The position numbers and the translations under genes were made by a program. The notes below the pieces were generated by a model, which saw nothing but the letters and a program-made list of their open reading frames with translations, searched no databases and was not told the origin of the DNA. Positions 23,690 to 33,066 of a DNA stretch of 64,000 nt are shown in pieces. Position 1 is the stretch's first letter. The number at the start of each line of letters is the position of its first letter. The stretch comes from Siphonodentalium dalli. Its lineage: Eukaryota > Mollusca > Scaphopoda > Gadilida > Siphonodentaliidae. The stretch is taken from positions 29,512,987 to 29,576,986 of the forward strand of contig CP136063.1 in assembly GCA_032622095.1 (NCBI GenBank), read 5' to 3'.

Positions 23690-24797
23690 AGTTATCGCCC
23701 CCGATTGAGTGAGACACGGGGATTTGTCGCCCGCTCGAGACCTGGAATGTCACCCGAGGGCCGCCAGGCCCGAGGGTGACATTCCAGGTCGAGAGCGGCG
23801 ACAAATCCCCGTGTCTCATGAAAACAAGGGTGATAACTGTTTTGTTATCTGACAAATGAGTACACACGAACCTCCTTAATAGCAGGCATACATGCGCGCA
23901 TATATTCTTTAATCCAGTTCGAAAAGTTAATTTTATGTTGGAATCATCGCTATTTAGAAAATAAAACATTCATAATCTGGATCGATTAACAGACCCGTCA
24001 TTCGCGCAGCTATTCTCCCGTCAGTTTGCTGGTTGCATGGTGGAAATCGGTTCACGGAAAGAGGAGCAAAGCAATTTCGAAGTTGATTAGCCATGCAGCG
24101 AAATGTTCGGTTTCGTTTCAAATTTTAATAGCCGTGAAGACGCCGACAGACGTGTTCATTTCCAGATTGCTAAAATGTGAAACTAACACGTTGTAGTGGT
24201 GCAAAAAGAATTTGAAATATGTCACAGATTGTTACGCAACATACGGGTATTCTCTGAAGTCTGAGGAATTTATTGAAGAAAAGAAATAGTCAATTGATAA
24301 ACAGCAAAGAGTGGCTATTTGATCAAGCACATAAACGTAGTTGTAACGTATGTACATCGTATGTGCAATTGTCTGCAGCAAATACCAACTGCATAATAAG
24401 GTTTATCTATTTGTCCCACGGTCTTTATTATTGATATAAAAAGGTCCAATAAGAATATTACACCTTATAACAGATATGTGTCTGTGATAACACCATTTAT
24501 ACATAGCGTGCTACTATAGTAAATAAAAAAACACACAATTATGCAAATTAGCAAACACCACAGTTCGCGGTTGTTATGAAACAGTGGGGTTTATAAAAAC
24601 AGTGTTTTTCGAAATTATCAGAGAGCTGTCAGAGAATCTCTGCGTGGTGAGTTCTTCGTAGTTCTATGTTTGCTGGTAACAGCTGAGCGGTCAATAACTG
24701 AGACAATGTTACCCTCGAGGGTAATATGGTGATTTATCGCCCACCATGTGACGCACTCTCAGCCAATCAGAAGAGAGGAAAATGGGATGAAGGATAA
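23690..24797. mobile_element. 1.1-kb insertion of unknown class with palindromic left end
   Basis: Satellite-adjacent sequence AATATACATAT breaks near 23690 and resumes as CATGTAATAATTTACACATCG near 24803; the same junction is continuous at about 48088-48118. The inserted DNA begins near CAGTTATCGCCC and ends near GGATAACAA, with short GTTATC/GATAAC ends. Its first 150 bp (23691-23837) form a long GC-rich palindrome. No coding region is supported. Confidence 0.55.
23691..23837. repeat. Long GC-rich palindrome
   Basis: GTTATCGCCC at the left pairs with GGGTGATAAC at the right. In between, ACACGGGGATTTGTCGCC and CCTGGAATGTCACCCGAGGG pair with their complements around a loop of only a few bases near 23765. 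Confidence 0.8.
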
Positions 24798-25030
24798 CAA
24801 CATGTAATAATTTACACATCGTAATGATATACACATCATGTAATAATATACACACCATGTAATAATATACACACCATGTAATAACATACACACCATGTAA
24901 TAATATACACACCATGTAATAACATACACATCATGTAATATTATACACACCGTATAATAATGAACACACCATGTAATAATATACACACCATGTAATAACA
25001 TGCACATCATGTAATAACATACACATAATG
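24797..25030. repeat. 19-bp satellite, block 2
   Basis: Continuation of the satellite beyond the 23690-24797 insertion, with the same unit and variants as block 1. Confidence 0.85.
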
Positions 25031-25493
25031 GATGTAAAATTTTATCATCTGGTATTCTTTGTTTTATGATGCACGTTTTATCAACTATGTATAGAACAGT
25101 CAAAATGTTTAAATATAATGTGAATATTACTTTTGTATAAACGTATTCTATGGTGAAATTTAAATTTTTTGGCAGCTTGGAAATGACAGCTCTCCATTCT
25201 ACAATATACGAGCGTGTTCCACATGTTATTGATGTATAATGAACTCGAACAAACTGGTATTTGATCAATTTCGTCATAGCAATAAAATAGTCTTTTTTCT
25301 TTGGCGAAATAACCGGAAATTTCAAATAATTGACAATATTTTGCTCAATTCCTCCCCAAGGCAAGAACAAATATAAAAACTCATTCAAGATGGATTATCT
25401 CATTAAATAACAAATTTTAAATAGTTGCGTGTGTATAAAATAATAAATATGAACTGAAGACCCCTGTCCGGAAAGGCTTCTATCAATTAATAT
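25031..25493. repeat. Cassette downstream module ending in truncated M1 MITE
   Basis: Conserved sequence of about 0.35 kb (TATCATCTGGTATTCTTTG, TTGGCGAAATAACCGGAAAT, CTCCCCAAGGCAAGAACAAA) followed from about 25388 by the left part of an M1 MITE in reverse orientation (ATGGATTATCTC). Near-identical copies lie at 46624-47110, 49792-50275 and 52992-53500. No gene is supported. Confidence 0.75.
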
Positions 25494-26122
25494 TATTACC
25501 ACTTTATATGGCGTTCTCTAGGCCATTGATAATGTTTTTCGGGTCGTTCCAAATAGCGTATTGTTACCAAAACAGCGGGCCGCGGGCCGATAATGAGAAG
25601 CCTAGTTCAATATCGGCCCGCCGCCCGGAAACTATAGATCTCGTTTATTATCGCGAGAGTTACGTCCCTTCAACTTCCGATCCAGTCTATGTAAACATAC
25701 ACTCAGATTCATAATGATATAAAGATGATAATTTTAGCTGTCAACCTCTCATTGGTTGTTACTCGTCTCCAATGCTGGTTTTCCCCCTGTCCTATTTTCG
25801 AGACTCCGTCAGTCCGTGTAAGCTGACAAGTCAAATGATATCAAATTTAAATGTTCTTGAAAATATTTCTCTCTTAATCTATATCATTATCCCACTAAAT
25901 CCTCAAATGGGTCAAATGTCCAATACTGTGGTAATAATAGTAATAACATGATTTCATCGGGCATTATGGTTTATTAACGGCCCTCTGGAATGATTAACAA
26001 ACCTCGGGCCTATTAGCGTCCATCGACTTCGTCTCGGGCCGCTAATAGGCCCTTGGGCTGTTAATCATTCCAGCCGGGCCGTTAATAAACCATAACGCCC
26101 TAAAAAATCATGTTATTGTTAT
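25494..26122. mobile_element. 0.63-kb insertion with terminal palindromes
   Basis: The truncated MITE reads CAATTAATAT and resumes as ATTGATTTTATTTCG about 630 bp later, whereas other copies run straight through. Inside, 25940-26119 is a large palindrome (GGGCATTATGGTTTATTAAC against its complement), and 25574-25626 is a smaller one (GCGGGCCGATAATG). The class is unknown and there is no coding region. Confidence 0.55.
25940..26119. repeat. Large palindrome within the insertion
   Basis: Arms of about 75 bp from AATAACATGATTT to CGGGCCTATTAGCG pair with the downstream arm around a loop of about 16 bp (TCCATCGACTTCGTCT). Confidence 0.8.
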
Positions 26123-26407
26123 ATTGATTTTATTTCGAATATTTTATTTGGACCGTTTATTTGTCTATTTTTAGAACATACCATTCGGGTAATACCACAT
26201 TGTGGCGTAGGGCATTATGCTTTTCCTATATATTGGGTATATACAATAATGGTGGTAAAAATGTAGTAAAACTGTCATAATGATAAGAATTTATAAACTT
26301 GTAGTGATAGTGTGTTGAGAGATGAGATTATTGTTTGTGTACATGTATATTAACACATAAGAGCTTTTGAGTTGAGCTTTCATATATACATATATGTACA
26401 CGTATAT

Positions 26408-27098
26408 TTGTCCCCCGACGTTTCCGTCGGAGGACTATAGAAATGACCCGCGTCCGTCCGTCCGTGCGTCCGTGCGTCCGAGATTGGGTACCTTCATGGT
26501 GTAATCAACTCCTCCTACAGTTTTAAACGTAGAGATTTGAAACTCTGGGATATTGTTCCTAACATGTTGGTGATTTGCACCATCTATATAGCTAATCAAA
26601 AATATAATTGTTTCCATATTTTTGGGCGGGTTTTCGACTTTGAAAATTTGGAACATTTTTGCCTTTTGGATGAGATTGGGTACCTTCATGGTATTATCAA
26701 CTCCTCCTACAGTTTTAAATGTAGAGATTTGAATCTCTGGGATATTGTTCCTAACATGTTGGTGATTTGCAACATCTATATAGCTAATAAAAAATATCAT
26801 TTTTTCCATATTTTCGGGGGGTTTTTTTACTTAGAAAATTTGGAACATTTTTGCCTTTTGGATGAGATTGGGACCTTCAAGGTGTAATCAACTCCTCCTA
26901 CAGTTTTAAATGTAGAGATTTGAAACTCTGGGATATTGTTCCTAACATGTTGGTGATTTGCAACATCTATATAGCTAATATTTTGTTATGGAGTTATTAA
27001 CCCTTTTCGACTTAGAAAATTTCAACATTTTTTTTTAATTTCTTTAACAAAGCGGCATCGACTTGCCATGTTGTCGGGGGACACTGTGGTCTGCTGAC
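26408..27098. mobile_element. 0.69-kb insertion with 186-bp internal tandem repeats
   Basis: Relative to the paralogous runs at 47351 and 50347 (CGTATATTTTTGTTTTG), this copy carries an insert bounded by TGTCCCCCGAC and the inverted GTCGGGGGACA (26407-26418 and 27074-27085). It contains (CGTC)n and three tandem copies of a unit of about 186 bp starting near 26483, 26669 and 26858 (GATTGGGTACCTTCATGGTG). Open frames across it repeat every 62 codons and are not credible genes. Confidence 0.6.
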
Positions 27099-27127
27099 CT
27101 TTTATTTTGTTTTGTTTTAACCACTAC

Positions 27128-28301
27128 TGTTCATTACTTAAACAACTACACCTTTGTAGACCTGAAAACAGTCGAAATATATTAATTATTAATCGACATA
27201 AATATTTCCTGATAGGACTCTTTTATTCAGATCCAATATTTTATACCCCGGTAACTATATAATACATAGTTACAAAGAGATAATCCACCTTTATACCCCG
27301 GTAACTATATAATACATAGTTACAAAGAGATAATCCACCTGTATACCCCTGTCCGGAAAAGCTACTATCAATTAATATGATTTTATTTCGAATATTAAAT
27401 CGGGACCGTTTATGTTACTATTTTTAGAACAGACCATTCGGGATGATACCATATTGCGATATAGAGCACTGGACTGTTCCTATGGCTACGCACCGAAAGT
27501 CAAATGTCCCAGATTGATTGTTTATATTGTTTTGTTCCACAGATATTAGCGATAATGAGTATAATTAACGTTTATTTGTGACAAAATTGTGCAATAAAAT
27601 TTCTGGTCTCTGTTAACATTAACCACTATTGTTCGTTAGCTGAACAAACACACCTTTTTAGACCAGAAAATATTCGAAATAAAATCAATATTAATCGATA
27701 GAAGCATTTTCGGACAGGAGTCTTCGATTCAAATCTAATATTTTATACCCCGGTAACTATATAATGCAAGTTTACAAAGAGATAATCCACCTTTAAATAA
27801 CAAATTTTAAATAGTTGCGTGGGTATAAAATAATAGATATGAACTGAAGACCTATGTCCGGAAAAGCTTCTATCAATTAATATTGATTTTATTTCGAATA
27901 TTAAATCGGGCCCGTTTATGTTACTAGTTTTAGAACCGACCATTCGGATGAGACCGTGTTGCGATATAGAGCACCGGGCTGTTCATACGGCTACGCAACG
28001 AATGTCAAATGTCACAGATTGGTTGTTTTTATTCTGTTGTTCCACAGATATAAGCGATAATGAGTATAATTAACGTTTATTTGTGACAAAATTGCACAAT
28101 AAAATTTCTGGTCTCTGTTAACAGTAACCACTATTGTTCGTTAGCTGAACAAACACACCTTTTTAAACCAGAAAATATTCGAAATAAAATTAATATTAAT
28201 CGATAGAAGCATTTCAGGACAGGAGTCTTCGATTCAAATCTAATATTTTATACCCCGGTAACTATATAATACATGTTTACAAAGAGATAATCCACCTTTA
28301 A
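27128..28301 (-). mobile_element. Cluster of truncated M1 MITEs
   Basis: At least two M1 copies lie in reverse orientation (27341-27788 and 27789-28297) plus a terminal fragment. A piece of about 50 bp ending AAAGAGATAATCCACC is tandemly duplicated at 27240-27340. The junction at 27786-27791 fuses one element end to the interior of the next. Confidence 0.7.
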
Positions 28302-28434
28302 TTGGTCGCAAGAATATAAATACATGTTGTTTATTAATTTCATATAATTGTAGTCAGAACAATATCCTTCGTAATCAGAGATAGCTGTCAATACGACGTC
28401 TGGAATGGAGATTTAGTTCACACGTTGTCTTAAT
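28302..28434. other. Spacer before the 33-bp minisatellite
   Basis: This spacer (AGTCAGAACAATATCCTTCG and similar words) recurs at about 54306-54420, again between an M1 terminus and a minisatellite, so the MITE end, spacer and minisatellite travel as one duplicated unit. Confidence 0.6.
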
Positions 28435-28790
28435 TTAATGTATGCCCTGTCTAAATAAATGTATGATTTAATGTATCCCCTGTCTAAATAATGTATGATT
28501 TATTGTATTCCCTGTCTAAATAAATTTATGATTTAATGTATGCCCTGTCTAAATAAATGTAGGATTTAATGTATGCCCTGTCTAAATAAATGTATGATTT
28601 AATGTATCCCCTGTATAAATAAATGTATGATTTAATGTATGCCCTGTCTTAATAAAAGTATGATTTAATGTATTCCCTGTCTAAATAAATGTGTGATTTA
28701 ATGTATGCCCTGTCTAAATAAATGTGTGATTTAATGTATGCCCTGTCTACAATAAATGTATGATTTAATGTATTCCCTGTCTAAATGTGA
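28435..28790. repeat. 33-bp minisatellite, about 10-11 copies
   Basis: The unit contains ATGCCCTGTCTAAATAAATG followed by TATGATTTAATGT. Units differ by single bases (ATGCCC, ATTCCC, ATCCCC). It abuts the 39-bp array. Confidence 0.85.
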
Positions 28791-28794
28791 CAAA

Positions 28795-29080
28795 CAAGTC
28801 GGTATCGTGTAAATTGAACAACGATGACGCCCAGTATTCGTTCTCGTGTAAATGGAACGATCACGCCCAGTATTCTTTCTCGTGTAAATGGAACAACGAT
28901 GACGCCCTGTATTCGTTATCGTGTAAACGGAACAACGATGACGCCCAGTATTCGTTCTCGTGTAAATGGAACAACGATGACGCCCAGTATTCGTTCTCGT
29001 GTAAATGGAACAACGATTACGCCCAGTATTCGTTCTCGTGTAAATGGAACAACGATGACGCCCAGTATTCATTCTCGTTC
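28795..29080. repeat. 39-bp minisatellite, about 7 copies
   Basis: The unit contains GTGTAAATGGAACAACGATG followed by ACGCCCAGTATTCGTTCTC. Because 39 is a multiple of 3, several frames stay open on both strands. A second array of the same unit lies at 54530-55245. Confidence 0.85.
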
Positions 29081-29085
29081 TATAT

Positions 29086-29614
29086 TTGAAGGTGGATTAT
29101 CTCTTTGTAAACTTTGTTATATAGTTACCGAGGAATAAAATATTAGATTTGAATCGAAGACCCATGTCCGGAAATGCTTCTATCGATTAATATTCATTTT
29201 ATTTCGAATATTTTCTGGTCTAAAAAGATGTGTTTGTTCAGCTAACGAACAATAGTGGTTACCCCTAACAGAGACCAGAAATTTTATTTAACAATTTTGT
29301 CACAAATAAATGTTATTTATACTTATTAGCGCTTATATACATGTGGAACAAAACTATACATACAACCAATCTGTGCCATTTGACATTCGTTACGTAGCCG
29401 TAGCAACAGTCCAGTGCTCTATATCGCAATATGGTATCATCCGAACGGTCTGTTCTAAAAATAGTAACATGAACTGTCCCGATTTAATATTCGAAATAAA
29501 ATCAATATTAATTGATTCAAGCTTTTCCGGACAGGGGTCTACAGTTCATATCTATTATTTTATACCCACGCAACTATTTAAAAAATTTTATTTAAAGAGA
29601 TAATCCATCTTTAA
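29086..29614 (+). mobile_element. TTAA MITE (family M1), full length, 521 bp
   Basis: Body 29090-29610 has the M1 termini GGTGGATTATCTCTTT and AAAGAGATAATCCATCT. The left target reads TTGA (one mismatch from TTAA) and the right reads TTAA. It is inserted at the end of the 39-bp array. Confidence 0.8.
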
Positions 29615-30283
29615 ATGGTCTGTTCTAAAAATAGTAACATGAACGGTCCCCATTTAATATTCGAAATAAAATCAATATTAATTGATAGAAGCTCTTCCGG
29701 ACAGGGGTTTTCAGTTCATATCTATTATTTTATACCCACGCAACTATTTAAAATTTGTTATTTAAAGAGATAATCCATCTTTTAAGTAAATTTTAAATAG
29801 TTGCGTGGGTATAAAATAATAGATAGGAACTGAAGACCCCTGTCCGGAAAAACTTGTATCAATTAATATTGATTTTATTTAGAATATTAAATCGGGACCG
29901 TTTATGTGTTTATTTTTAGAATAGACCACTCGGATGATACAATATTGCAATATAGAGCACTGGGCTGTTCCTATAGCTACGCACCGAAAGCCAATTGTCA
30001 CAGGTTGATTGTTTGTATTGTTTTGTTCCACATATATAACCGATGAGTATAATTAACGCTTAGTTGTGACCAAATTACACAATCAAATTTCTGGTCTCTG
30101 TTAACAGTAACCACTATTGTTCGGTAGCTGAACAAACACATTTTTTAGACCAGAAAATATTCGAAATAAAATTAATATTAATTGCTAGAAGCATTTCCGG
30201 ACAGGAGTTTTCCATTCCGATCTAATATTTTATCCCACTAGCTATATAATACATGTTTACAAAGAGATAATCCACCTTTAAAG
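29615..30283. mobile_element. Two partial M1 MITEs in opposite orientations
   Basis: 29615-29786 is a right half in plus orientation, starting ATGGTCTGTTCTAAAAATAG. 29787-30280 is a nearly complete copy in minus orientation ending AAAGAGATAATCCACCT. Confidence 0.7.
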
Positions 30284-30877
30284 AATGCAAGAAAAGATTA
30301 TTATTTTTTATCATTATTTCTTACATTATAAAAAAAAAACTATTGTATAATACGCCTGATTTGGCGAAAGGGGGGAGAAAGGGGGAATTATTGCTATAAA
30401 TGGGAGGCGACCTATGGTCAACTATGGTCATATATACTGCATTGACACAGGGTTTCCCCGCATCTATCGCACTGAAATGGCCCAATGTGGAATCTCTTAT
30501 GTACAGTCAGATTTCGAGATTATGCGAATACGTTACCACATACACGGCATATCACACTTTTTGGGGTTTTGTGTTTGTTTTTGTGTGTGCACATGTGTTT
30601 ATCAACAAAAAAAGAAACAAAAAAGTAAACTATAAAAAAAACAAAAAAAAAACAAAAGAGATGTTGATATGACACTTATCAATCTACATTTCCGACCACA
30701 TGTTACTGTATTTACATTTAATTACGCTATCATCATCATTGTTGTTATTATTATAATTTATAGCCAAATGTGATATGTTTGTTTCGTCATGAGCTATCAA
30801 TAAAACGTCAAACTTCAATTTTTCATTTCTTATCGAGATGGTCATTTGTTGATCGGAATGGTAGGGTACATTGGGAT
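30284..30877. other. Non-coding DNA, no gene recognised
   Basis: Contains an A-rich stretch (30605-30660) and an (ATT/GTT)n run near 30733-30765. Short frames here have no family resemblance. Confidence 0.45.
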
Positions 30878-31700
30878 GTCCCTCGAACCAAACCACGCCA
30901 CTCTCACCTTCCGTACATACACAACTCATGTATTCAATGATGTCCCTCGAACCAAACCACGCCACTCTCATATTCGGTACGTACACAACTCATGTATTCA
31001 ATGATGTCCCTCGAACCAAACCACGCTACTCTCACATTCTGTACATGCACAACTCATGTATTCAATGATGTCCCTCGAACCAAACCACGCTACTGTCGCC
31101 TTTGGTACATGCACAACTCATGTATTCAATGATGTCCCTCGAACCAAACCACGCTACTGTCGCCTTTGGTACATGCACAATTCATGTATTCAATGATGTC
31201 CCTCGAACCAAACCACGCCACTCACACCTTCCGTACATGAACAACTCATCTATTCAATGATGTTCCTCGAACCAAACCACGCTACTCTCACCTTCGGTAC
31301 ATGCAGAACTCATGTATTCACTGATGTCCCTCGAACCAAACCACGCCACTCGCACCTTCCGAACATGCACAACTCATGTATTCAATAATGTCCCTCGAAC
31401 CAAACCACGCCACTCTCACCTTCGGTACATGTACAACTCATGTATTCAATGATGTCCCTCGAACCAAACCACGCTACTCCCACCTTCGGTACGTGCACAA
31501 CTCATGTATTCAATGATGTCCCTCGAACCAAACCACGCTACTCGCACCTTCGATACATATACAACTCATGTATTCAATGATGTCCCTCGAACCAAACCAC
31601 GCTACTCTTACCTTCGGTACATGCACAACCCATGTATTCAATGACATCCCTCGAACCAAACCACGCCACTCTCACATTCGGTGCATACACACCTCATGAA
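30878..31700. repeat. 64-bp minisatellite, about 13 copies
   Basis: The unit starts GATGTCCCTCGAACCAAACC and continues ACGCTACTCTCACCTTCGGT to CTCATGTATTCAAT. The array ends exactly where the cassette leader begins. A three-copy array of the same unit stands in the same place at 63205-63400. Confidence 0.9.
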
Positions 31701-32090
31701 TTCAATGATGACAAATCCGACATCGTCTACGTTCTATCTTCGTCTTTGGTTTGGTCAAGTTTTCAAACTATATATTTATATATAAAACTACGTATTGTGA
31801 CATTGTTCTATTCCACCATCCGCTGCTTGAGACCACTTTTTAAAATGATTTTTTCGTGATAGAAACATTTTTATTTTCTTTGGCACCTATTATGGGAAGG
31901 TATCTTAACATAACTGTGTCGATCATCTATTCGATAAATTTAACTATTGTATGAGTTGTTCTGTTAGTTTTAGTCAGATAATTCAAGTTAAGGTCAGCAG
32001 TGGCTTCTGAACGGAAACACAACAGTAAACTATATCATTGTACAATGTATGGACTGACGGAGTGGTGGAGCCATCGAATTGAACATTGTT
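31701..32090 (+). repeat. Zinc-finger cassette leader, copy 2, left part
   Basis: Matches the leaders at 63400-63785, 50460-50780 and 21310-21560. It breaks at AACATTGTTTTCTT, where the Gypsy element is inserted, and continues at 42921. Confidence 0.8.
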
Positions 32091-32095
32091 TTCTT

Positions 32096-32408
32096 GATGT
32101 AAAAATACGATTGTTACATACAAGAATAATATATAATAAAGCAAAGGATATTATACTTACTAGATATGGTTGACGAAATAACACGATGAATGAAGATTTC
32201 AATAGATCAAGAATAATTAACAGCTTGTTTGTTTTGGTCGAAGATTTAGTCTGACCTCTCAACTCCCGGAAACTGGTTCCTCCATTTCCCGGGCTCCGTT
32301 AGGCGTCGCTGTTGATCAATAACAAATACACCAGACTGGTGCTTCCAGCCAGATGAATACTGCCGATAGGTGGCGCCGGATTCTAATGTTTATGGTAATT
32401 TCACAACA
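32096..32408 (-). repeat. 3' LTR of the Gypsy element
   Basis: 313 bp. In element sense it runs from TGTTGTGAAATTACC to TTTTACATC. It differs from the 5' LTR at one position (plus strand AAAAATACG here, AAAACTACG there). It contains a TTATTATATATTATTC stretch that may serve as TATA or polyadenylation context. Confidence 0.9.
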
Positions 32409-32423
32409 CTATTCCCCTCTTTA
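32409..32423 (-). other. Polypurine tract
   Basis: AAAGAGGGGAATAG (minus strand) directly abuts the 3' LTR, where plus-strand DNA synthesis is primed in LTR retrotransposons. Confidence 0.8.
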
Positions 32424-33066
32424 AAAATTTACACTTCCAATGGGGAACACAGAATCCACAGAAATAAAAAGTAATTTGGACCATACCTAGCTGGTTTACA
32501 ATACTTGGGAGTCAATAGCTGACTTTACGTATGAATTTACATAAGTAATACAAAATTAAAATACCAGACCAGGTTGGTGTACAATTGCTGATTGTTTTGG
32601 TGAGATGAGGATGATATCACTGATGCCACTTTAGATAATTTTTGAAATTTTAAGATCAAGAGCCATCGTAGGTAGCCTACGGTATGTGAAAAACGATAAT
32701 TTGTTTTAGAAATAGATCTATTTCCACACAAATGCCAATTTAGACTAACAAGGTAGTTAACTTCACCACTCTACGCTGATCTTTGAGGCTCGGTTGGAAA
32801 TACTTAATACATGAGCCATAAAACAGTAATCTTCCATTGATGCTCGGGGTTACATCTACTTTTGAGATCACCAGTATCATTCAACGGTAATCATTATGCA
32901 TTCAACGGTAATCTTTGATGCTCGGAATATTTTGAAAATACTAAACGGTGCTCATTATGCATTCAACGGTAATCTTTGATGCTCAGAATGTTTTTTGAAA
33001 ATACTAAACGGTACTCATTATGCATTCAACGGTAATCTTTGATGCTCGGAATATTTGAAACCAATT
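32424..33066 (-). other. 3' untranslated region of the Gypsy element with a 61-62-bp tandem repeat
   Basis: Between the ORF3 stop and the polypurine tract. At 32879-33060 a unit of about 61 bp (CAACGGTAATCTTTGATGCT, then GGAATATTTTGAAAATAC) is repeated three times. No ORF is supported. Confidence 0.7.

Noticed and set aside
26435-26887. Open frames of 116-124 codons on both strands
   Set aside because: They follow the 186-bp tandem repeat (62 codons per unit) and are open on both strands for that reason.
30878-31700. Regularly spaced repeats resembling a CRISPR array
   Set aside because: The repeats are contiguous 64-bp tandem units without unique spacers, and the genome is eukaryotic. The same applies to the 19-, 33- and 39-bp arrays.
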